DNA of 64,000 bases from Furcasterigmium furcatum (lineage: Eukaryota; Ascomycota; Sordariomycetes; Glomerellales; Plectosphaerellaceae). The stretch spans positions 4,900,961 through 4,964,960 of the forward strand of contig BCIA01000006.1 of NCBI GenBank assembly GCA_001599815.1, read 5' to 3'. Position 1 is the stretch's first letter. Each line of letters begins with the position of its first letter. Shown here piece by piece: positions 56,463 through 64,000 of the stretch. The notes under the pieces were generated by a model that had not been told where the DNA came from, ran no database searches, and saw only the letters and a list, made by a program, of their open reading frames with translations. The translations under genes were made by a program, and so were the position numbers.

Positions 56463-57175
56463 GGCCTGGTCGCCTACCGCAAGGACATTGTTGACTGGTA
56501 CTCGGATGAAACATCTGGGTGGAATGAGAACAGTTTTCGGGTGAATGAGTGAGGGTCATGAAGGACTAATTGTATTTTGCCGGCACGGGCGCTTCAGATA
56601 CCCCTAAGAGAGTGATGGAAGCTCTTCAACGTAGATATACGACTGGACTGGCAGCGCAGTCAGTCAGTGTTCATATGAACAAATTCCTCAATGCAGAGAG
56701 AAGTTAAGGGGAAGTTCCACACAGCACTTGCAGGAGCTAAAAGTGTGTGTCTTACCGTTTCTCACCGGTGTGCCTCATGTATGCGTCTCAAGTCAAACAG
56801 CAAGGCCAGGTCGTTGGCTCACGACTCATCAGCATGGATCGGATCCGATGGCTGGCGTTCGGCCGCCCTGGCTTGGGGACGACCCGTTAATGAGATATTC
56901 CGCCCCACTTCCCGTCGCGCCAGCACCACTTCCACCTCTTCGGTTGGTTTTCACCTTTGGATCCCTCATCCAAAGTTCAATGTTCTGAAGAATCTTACCA
57001 TCCGAAATCATTTCCGACGGCCTGTTCAACGACCGGGTATTCTGCTTTCCAGTGCACTGGGACTGGTGTTCGTTGACTTTTCTGCTCCGACGCCGTCATC
57101 AGAACGCGTCTCCACATCCACTGCATCTCACCACCGCAGAATTTCATCAAGAGCGGTTCATCAACTTAAGCGAAC
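56463..57175. other. Spacer between copper-fist and RS-like genes
   Basis: 3' flank of the copper-fist gene and promoter of the next gene. No repeat or RNA recognised. Confidence 0.5.
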
Positions 57176-58300
57176 ATGGACGAGGCACGCTCAAATGAGC
57201 GACACCGGGTGGACTACGACAGGCGACACAGACGAGACTCGAGGAGTCCTCCTCCACGGTCCCGATCACCACGAGAGTCTGGGAGGGAGGGTCGAAAGGA
57301 TCGACCATCCAGACACGGTGATGGTGGCCAAGGCTCCCGTGACCACAGAACAAGGAGTCGCTCGCCCACACGACACCGCTCCCACCATAAGCGCCATCGA
57401 TCTCCAAGGAGGCAGAAGCAAGAGGCTGCAGTGAACCTTCCCTTCGACGCTCGCGCCCTCACCAAATCCGATTATCGGGCTTTTCGCCCGCTTTTCGCCT
57501 ACTATCTCGATCTGCAGAAGGGCAAGTTCCTTTCTGGAATGGATGAGCGAGAAGCTAGGGGACGATGGAAGAGTTTCTTGAGGAAATGGAATCAAGGCGA
57601 GCTCAGCGAGGGTTGGTACGATCCGGAGATGTTCGTGACGGCAAAGGAGAGAGCAAGCGATATGTCGCCTGAACCGGAATCCCTTCCCCCACGGCAAGGG
57701 GAGCCATCGCAGAATCGGATTAACGAGAACGACGAGGATCCCCTGCAAAGCGATGAAGAGGATGACGACGATGACATGGGACCCGCGCTCCCTCCTACCG
57801 CCAGGACATCTAGCCACCGTTTTGGCCCCGGCGCCCCAAATCTGGATGATCTTGCCGCGCGACGCGAAGAACTCTCCGAGGAGGCACAGGCGCTTCGTGA
57901 GCAGGAGTATTCCGATCTGCGGTACGCACGCAAACAAGATCGCAAGGCGCAGAAAGAGCGGTTGGAGGAGCTGGTGCCCCGGGCTGAACCGGGCTCACGC
58001 GAACGACGGCTTGAGAAGCGAGCGGCTGTCAACGAGAAGATGAAAGGTTTCAGAGACAAGTCGCCCGGCGGAGATGCTGCGGTTGGTGAAGCGGATCTCA
58101 TGGGTGGTGGAGATGGAATCGATGAGTTGAAGCGAGAGAAAGTGGAGAATGAGCGGCGCAAGACGGAGAGGGAGATTCGACGTGAGGAGATTGCGAGGGC
58201 GAAGGCAGAGGAGAGAGAGGAGAGGCTGAGGGAGTGGAGGGAGCGAGAGGAGGGGACGATGAAGGCTCTCAAGGAGTTGGCTAAGCAGCGCTTTGGTTGA
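57176..58300 (+). CDS. RS-rich nuclear protein (SCI1/HEL117-like)
   Basis: Single exon, 374 aa. The first 80 residues are an RS/RH-rich tract (DSRSPPPRSRSPRESGREGR, then SRSPTRHRSHHKRHRSPRR). A conserved core follows (FDARALTKSDYRAFRPLFAYYLDLQKGKFL, ARGRWKSFLRKWNQGELSEGWYDPEMF), an acidic linker ending in DDMGPALPP, and a long charged coiled coil (RREELSEEAQALREQEYSDLRYARKQDRKAQKERLEE onwards). The core resembles the family annotated in fungi as HEL117 and related to plant SCI1; no helicase motifs are present, so that name should not be read as an enzyme activity. A role in RNA processing is inferred from the RS tract only. Confidence 0.85.
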   Translation: MDEARSNERHRVDYDRRHRRDSRSPPPRSRSPRESGREGRKDRPSRHGDGGQGSRDHRTRSRSPTRHRSHHKRHRSPRRQKQEAAVNLPFDARALTKSDYRAFRPLFAYYLDLQKGKFLSGMDEREARGRWKSFLRKWNQGELSEGWYDPEMFVTAKERASDMSPEPESLPPRQGEPSQNRINENDEDPLQSDEEDDDDDMGPALPPTARTSSHRFGPGAPNLDDLAARREELSEEAQALREQEYSDLRYARKQDRKAQKERLEELVPRAEPGSRERRLEKRAAVNEKMKGFRDKSPGGDAAVGEADLMGGGDGIDELKREKVENERRKTEREIRREEIARAKAEEREERLREWREREEGTMKALKELAKQRFG

Positions 58301-58759
58301 TAATCTGCATGAAAGCTGGGTTTCGACTGGATGACGAGGCCAGCCAGAGAGGTGACTCTGGTAAGAGGTTGGAGTGAGGGGGGTTTATATACTGCAATTT
58401 GTTCTACGGCACCACGCACCTAGCCTCCAACGAAGAGCAGACGGACCCACTTCATAATCATACTGGCCGTTATCTGACGCCTGTGATCATGAGATTTGTT
58501 GTACATGACATCTGTGGTTCAGGGGTTGGGCCAAGTCACGCGTCACGTGACCGCATTGAGCGACATTCATCGTGGGTATTTTGACTCAAAATTCTCTCCC
58601 GTACGATTCACCACAAGAAAGGACTCAAGCTCCCAGCAATCTAGACGCAAGATACAGGGGTTTCCTACCGATTGATTGAGTCTCGGAAAAGTCACCAACT
58701 TAGACATTTGAGTCGCGCACACATCCCACCCCTGAGGTCAAACCCGACTCATTTTCAAC
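58301..58759. other. Spacer between RS-like gene and EFM7
   Basis: 3' flank of the RS-like gene and promoter of EFM7. No other feature recognised. Confidence 0.5.
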
Positions 58760-59587
58760 ATGGCTTCCAGCGACGACGAAGGCGAGATGGGCAACATGTT
58801 CCAGGAGCCCGAGGGTTTCCGGCCTCCCACGCCGCCACCCACATGCGAGACGCACACGCTGCAGTCCGGCCAAGTCGTCAATCTGCACCTTGTCGGTTAC
58901 AGCCCTACGGAAGCACATACTGTTTGGAACGGCAGCAGGATAGTGTCAGACTACTTCGAAGCCGATCCGTCTCGAGTCAAGGATAGGACGGTCCTTGAGA
59001 TTGGTGCCGCTGCTGGTTTACCTTCCCTGACAGCCGGCATCCTCGGTGCCCGACGCGTGGTCATGACGGACTACCCCGACGTGGACATTGTGCAGACCAT
59101 GCAGCAGAACATCGACGAGTGCAACGCATCCACGCCCGACGCTGTCCTTCCGAGAAACCCCGACGGCAAACCGTCCACCATCGCAGACCGCGTCGTCACG
59201 CGGGGCTATGTGTGGGGTGCAGACACCGAGCCCCTCCTCTCGCTTCTTCCCGGCGCGGACAAAGGCGAGAAGTTCGACGTCCTTGTCTTGGCGGACCTGC
59301 TCTTCAGGCACTCGGAGCATCAGAGGATCCTCGACACCGTCAAGTGGACCATGTCCCGGAAGAAGTCGAGCGTGGCCTACGTCTTCTTCACGTCGTACCG
59401 CCCCTGGCTCCGGCACAAGGATCTTGCCTTCTTCGACCTGGTCAGGGATCAGGGGCTGCTGGTCGAGCAGGTGGTCGACAAGAGATTGGAGAAGCCCCTC
59501 TTCGAGAACGACCCCGGCGACCTCGACATCCAGAAGACCTGCTCTGGCTACGAGGTCAGGTGGCCGGAGGCGGTGTGCGAGGAGTAA
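58760..59587 (+). CDS. EFM7: EFM7/Nnt1 protein N-terminal and lysine methyltransferase
   Basis: Single exon, 275 aa. The acidic start ASSDDEGEMGNMFQEPEGFRPP is characteristic of fungal EFM7 (Nnt1). The AdoMet-binding motif I VLEIGAAAGLPSL is followed by VVMTDYPD (motif II acidic residue), the YVWGAD block, DVLVLADLLFRHSEHQRILD (post-II) and VAYVFFTSYRPW. In yeast this enzyme methylates the N-terminus and an adjacent lysine of translation elongation factor 1A. The length is close to the family norm of about 260-290 residues. The C-terminus TCSGYEVRWPEAVCEE fits the family. The start is preceded by a good context (CAACATGG). Confidence 0.95.
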   Translation: MASSDDEGEMGNMFQEPEGFRPPTPPPTCETHTLQSGQVVNLHLVGYSPTEAHTVWNGSRIVSDYFEADPSRVKDRTVLEIGAAAGLPSLTAGILGARRVVMTDYPDVDIVQTMQQNIDECNASTPDAVLPRNPDGKPSTIADRVVTRGYVWGADTEPLLSLLPGADKGEKFDVLVLADLLFRHSEHQRILDTVKWTMSRKKSSVAYVFFTSYRPWLRHKDLAFFDLVRDQGLLVEQVVDKRLEKPLFENDPGDLDIQKTCSGYEVRWPEAVCEE

Positions 59588-62500
59588 CAGGCACGCCATC
59601 GAGATGCTTCCTCGGGGAGCTGCGAGCGCCCAGCGCGAGGGGTGAGCTTTCGTGGCAGGTGACCTATCCTCCGCCTCAGGGGGTGGCATGTACTGCATGC
59701 AGGCGGACTCGCGAGACTGACTCATCGCCAGTCCTGTGGGAAATGCCCTCACGGCAGGAAGGAGGGGAGGGGACGGCAGATTGCTGCGCAGGGCACGGCA
59801 GAGCTACGCATACCCCGCGGAGGTCCTGCGGCCGCAGGACCACTCGGCATGGGTAACCCAGTTGTCGAGGCCTTCTCCAATACATCGTACGAGCCGGCCG
59901 GGACTTTGAAGGTTATTGGAGGGGGCCCGTTTCGCTCTCTGCAACTGCTAAGCTTGTCATATACCGGGCCACTGGTGGGAGGCTGATCAGCCAGATGTGC
60001 TTGATGGCGCATGCCACGACTGCCGAGCCGAGCCTTGATGACCCGCAAAAGAAGCACGAGATCACCTCGACTGGCCTGACACAAGAGGCGTATGATTTAA
60101 CGGGCCAGTTAGGGGAGGAGCAGCAGCTGGGACCGAAGCCTTCCGCTGCCCCAGCACCTCGAGTATCTGGCGCACGCAGATCTCTGTCCCCGCGGGGGGG
60201 CTGGCCCGCTGGTGTCGCTGGTGCATGATTGCCCGGTTTGCCTGGCGCTGGGCAATGTATCCCTAACCATGCAGTTGTACGTGGGGTATGGGCATGTCTG
60301 GACGGAGATCATGTCTGTCATGATCATGGTACCACGCAATCTATTGCTTCTGCAACCTTCGGTGCTTTTACCGAGACAAGCGAAGAGCCGCCATTGGCGT
60401 CCTGCCAAGTTCGGCACGGGACAAGGTGTGTCAATCATGTACTGTGTCTTTGCGGTCTTTCTAGCCGAGACGTGGACACGGCGTCAACAATTAGGATAAA
60501 CCCATCAACGACATCGTCGTCCAGGAAAAACGTGACCCAACACTTGCATGCGCCACTTCTGTATTTGCCGATTGGGTACCGGAACAGGTTCTTCAATGGT
60601 CGTGACCGTAGCTCTGGACCCCAAAATCAAGGGAAGAAGGAAGTTCTACGGCATCTTGACTTCCGAGATCCAACTTGAAAAGACGGCCCTACATCGGCCC
60701 CCTGTCTATCTGGGGCGGCATGTTTGCAGCACGTGATGCATGCAAGAGCCAGGATAATCCGGCGTGAATGATGGCCATAGACAAGGCCGCAGATGTATGC
60801 GGTAACATGCGAAAAGGGTCCCTCTCCGAGCAGGTTGCTGCCAGGCGGTTCCACGGCACAAGATAAATGATGTCCCAAATCGGAGGGGTGTCCAGGTGCC
60901 GGAAAGGGGAACATGAGATGGCAGGGTGAGGGGCCAGGGGTTCTTAGCCTCTACCCCAGAGTGGCATGGCATGGCATTTGGAGATGGATGGACGAGGCCT
61001 GGAATGGAGGAAAGTATTTCGGGGCCGAGGTCGCATCGCAAGGTTGCACCGCGTAAATGTCCTTTCTGGAAGCGGCTTCAGTCATAAGAGAGCCTCTAAC
61101 TTGGGGAAGGACGAGGCCATTTCTCCGGGCCTTTGCTTGCATCTGGGCACGGAGAGGGAGCTTCCAGGGCTGGTAGTCTGATCCTCCCAGGTCGACCCCA
61201 ACCCCACAAGCGCGCGAAAGCAAGCTAAAGAGTTAGTGGAGGTGGCTCGAGCCAGACGTACACAGGTAGGTAACGACTCGACCTCCGCATCCCCATTTTC
61301 GCTCGCACAAATAGACGCCCAAGAAGTGGCAGGACCTGCGATTTGATGTGCAGCGACTTTTAGTCAAGTATTCGGAGAGTAATCAGCGAGTTGCTTGATT
61401 CGGGTGCGCCCTCTAGGCGCCGGTGATGCCAAGGTAGGTAGACTCAAGGTGCTTCAGAAGTGTGGAGGACTCATGTTCGTGTGAATGTTGGTCGCGCCGC
61501 GCTGGCGGGACAGCTGAAGCGAGCGCCTTGGGACGTATTACTGATATGAAGCGCCGGCTTTTTCCACCAGACACGTCCCAGGGCGAGACGAGGGATCTGC
61601 CACGGGCATATTCCCATCGCCAGATGGATGGAAGGGGGGAACTGGGGGGGTGCACCGTCGGCCGGGGTGGTCAATCGCCAGGCACCAACCCGATTTTGCG
61701 CCAGTGTGAGGAGATGTTGAAGCTTGTGGTGGTAGCGGAGCCGAGAACGGCGTTCCTGGAGGAGGTTACTCCTTTAGGCGAGATCTGTTGTGCTCCTTCG
61801 AACCAGGCGATTTCCCCTCATTGTCACAAGCTGCTTGCTTCGGTTGCTGTTGGCAGCAGCACAATTCAAGGCTTGCTTCGCGGCATCGGCATTCGGGCTT
61901 CGTTCTCGGTGGCTTGGGGCTTAGCAGGTCAACGACTTGCAAGCGAGAACGAACGAGCTGTTTGTCGGGGGTGTCTGCTTCGGCAAAGTTTCCCGAGATG
62001 ACGGTGCGGCGCGGCGCCGGTCAATTCCATGTCAGAAACACCTTCCGAGCCATCGAGGAGGAGGAGAACCTGGCTTGTGACTAGGGCCGATGGTCGATGA
62101 GGTTATTCTTCATCTGGGGACAGAACAACATTGTATCGACGCTGAGTCTCGAGTCTCGCTGTCATCGATGGCTGCGCTGTCAGAGTCGGGGCCAGTCGCG
62201 AGCGCGCCTTGCTTCGGTACTTGTATCAAAAACGGGAGGCCAACATGTCATCAAGACCAACCCCACTTCCACGAACGGGAGGAGGTGGTGAGACGTGGAC
62301 GTGAGGTGGAGGATCCATGGAAATGAACCTCGGGTGAAGGAACCCAAAGTAACTTTTGGGAAGAATCCCAATGGCTGCCCGGATGGAGCTGCTGAAAGTG
62401 AGGAAGGGGCAGGCCGGATAATAGCGGAGAAAGTAGACCACCTTCTCCAATGATGTAGTGCGGAGATGGCGGGAAGCTCCTGCCTTGAGACCCCAGATTG

Positions 62501-64000
62501 TGCCGTGCCCCCAGATTTCCGGTGCCCCGTCCCCCCTGCCTGCCCTCCACATGCGCTGTCCGTCGCCTTTCCCCATCCAATTCTCCTCTCCTCCCTCTCC
62601 CACGGTTTCCCCATCTCCCCAGCTTTTTCCCCCCAGTTCAGCCGGCCAACCTCCTCCTCTCCTCTTCCACCCTCTCCGCACCAGCTGTTGATCGCATCTA
62701 TTCCATCTGCTACTGCGCACATTCCCTCAATCTCCAGCTTGTCCTGCATCAAACACCGAATTCAGACACCCGCATTTGTCATTCCGCGGCGACTCGCAAT
62801 TCTCGACCCTCACACGCACACCACACCACACAGCCGCGCCGACCTGCGTCCACAGGACAGACCCAAGAACGTGACTGGGGCTGGGCACCAAGACCGCGCC
62901 TCACGTCTGCCCTTGTCCCTGCTGTGTGCCTTGCCTTGGATCAATTCTCCGCAGCGCGCCCTCGTTCCGTCCCTCGAGCTTCCCATCCGCCAATTACTGT
63001 CGCGACTCTCCGCTTCCATCTCGTCCATCACCCCTTGCTTTCCCTTCTCCTGCAGGACACAGCACTCATCACCAGGTACGTACCAAGGACCGGCCCGGCT
63101 CACTCATCCTGCTCCTCATCCGCGCGCCGAGCTTGCTTCTTCTGCCTCGCCTCCTTCTCCTCTCGTCTTCCGAGAAACACACGTGAGCCAACCCCGACCT
63201 CACTCGAGCCTGTGTGCCCCTGGCCCGCGACAGGAAAAACAATCTCGACTCCTCCCAACCGTCACACTCGCTTCCCTGCATCATTCCGGCCGCTCCCCAA
63301 CTTTTCCAATTTGTCCACTGCCTACCTCAGCCTTTCTCCTCTTCATCGACCCATACACTCAATCAATCTTCTCTCCTCCTCCTCCCGCTCTCCTCACCCT
63401 CCGCCGCCCGCCTCCTCATTCCTCTTCTCCATCTTCCATGCTCCCGCCTCCCCCGCCCTCTCGACTCCACGCCATCCCTCCCTCTTCTCCCTAGCCTCGT
63501 CCTCAGTCCTAATCTGTCCACAGCAGGGCCTGGCGAGTTCTCAACCCTAATAGGTACATACGGTACGCGTCTGTCTATACGCCACTGTCACCCGCAACCA
63601 CGCACGACAACCAGACGCGCGCTATTTGACCACCGCGGTGTCAATTCCTGGTTACTAGTGCCCTCGGAACCTCCAGTTGCCTGCCCGGGCTTCTGTCTTG
63701 GAGCACTTTTCTTCAACATCGGGACCTTGTTTCCGTACCTTGCCCACCATCGTCCCCGGGGCACCATCTGTTGCGGCGTTTGAAACGGCAGTGTCGAGGC
63801 CACCTGCAAGGCAACGAGCCAAACAGACTCTGGGTCTTGTTTGCCTCCCCTGACGTTCGCCTTGACACGCAATCAAGGCTGGTTTCCACATAGGCCGACC
63901 TCGTTGGAGTCACCTTACTCACCTACACGAGGGTACCTGCAACACCGATCCCCAGTGCCCACGCACCCCACTGCTCGACCCTCCAGACTCAACTACCCTC
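59588..64000. other. Intergenic 4.4-kb region at right end, no gene supported
   Basis: No ORF with recognisable domains. Features seen are a 20-bp perfect palindrome (59822-59841), a TGGCA tandem triplet near 60963-60977, AGGTAGGTA motifs at 61264-61272 and 61432-61440, and a C/T-dominated plus strand from about 62500 to 63550. A CACCAG/GTACGT donor-like site at 63077/63078 suggests a leader exon of a rightward gene whose coding part is beyond 64000. Pro/Ser-rich ORFs in this stretch reflect composition only. Confidence 0.5.
59822..59841. repeat. Perfect 20-bp palindrome
   Basis: GGTCCTGCGGCCGCAGGACC is identical to its reverse complement. It lies about 235 bp after the EFM7 stop and could form a hairpin in the 3' end of that transcript or a cruciform in DNA. 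Confidence 0.85.

Noticed and set aside
62466..63550. Overlapping 342- and 350-aa ORFs
   Set aside because: Both frames are open only because the strand is almost free of purine-rich stop codons; composition is C/T repeats.
1..64000. CRISPR arrays, prophage or bacterial-type operons
   Set aside because: No regularly spaced repeats; gene structures are fungal with spliceosomal introns throughout.

Overview
This is nuclear DNA of a filamentous ascomycete. Coding and spacer DNA are GC-rich, most genes carry several short introns (about 50-150 nt, GTRNGT donors, CTAAC/CTGAC-like branch sites), and the gene set is Pezizomycotina-specific: an AflY/questin-oxidase-like gene, 2EXR-domain genes, a DUF829 gene, a Zn2Cys6 regulator, a GRISEA-type copper-fist factor and a peroxisomal AMACR-like enzyme. 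A Sordariomycete is the best guess, but that is inference. I rebuilt splice structures by hand and checked that reading frames close across every junction.

Layout. 1-2.6 kb: two tandem 2EXR paralogues, the left one cut by the window edge. 3-10.4 kb: an AflY-like oxidase, a SET/Vps75-type histone chaperone, a DUF829 hydrolase-like gene, an AIG2-like cyclotransferase, and an unknown gene with an in-frame TAG. 10.8-13 kb: a Zn2Cys6 regulator, followed by a 3.7-kb gene-poor stretch. 16.7-32.8 kb: a dense housekeeping block of PWP2 (18S rRNA processing), septin CDC12, a PDK/BCKDK-type mitochondrial kinase, a USP7/Ubp15 deubiquitinase, TIM22 and SNW1/Prp45. 33-41.5 kb: a looser metabolic stretch with an EthD protein, a PTS1-bearing CoA-transferase III, an amino-acid permease and an SDR, with a 76-bp inverted repeat and a 3-kb gene-poor gap. 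42.5-59.6 kb: VPS1 dynamin with a 75-bp poly-G intron tract, GID7/WDR26, a fructosyl-amine-oxidase-like flavoenzyme, an SR140-like splicing factor, a copper-fist regulator, an RS-like protein and EFM7. 59.6-64 kb: no convincing gene; the last 1.5 kb is strongly pyrimidine-rich and looks like the promoter or leader of a rightward gene beyond the window.

How the genes relate. There is no classical secondary-metabolite cluster and no prokaryote-style system. Most neighbours are unrelated housekeeping genes. Three (Prp45, the SR140-like protein, the RS-like protein) point to splicing, but they are separated and need not be co-regulated. The most unusual signals are the near-perfect inverted repeat between the EthD and AMACR genes, the intronic poly-G tract in VPS1, the internal TAG in the 9.5-10.35 kb gene, and several stop-free introns of 3n length. 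I did not find a clearly new multi-gene system.
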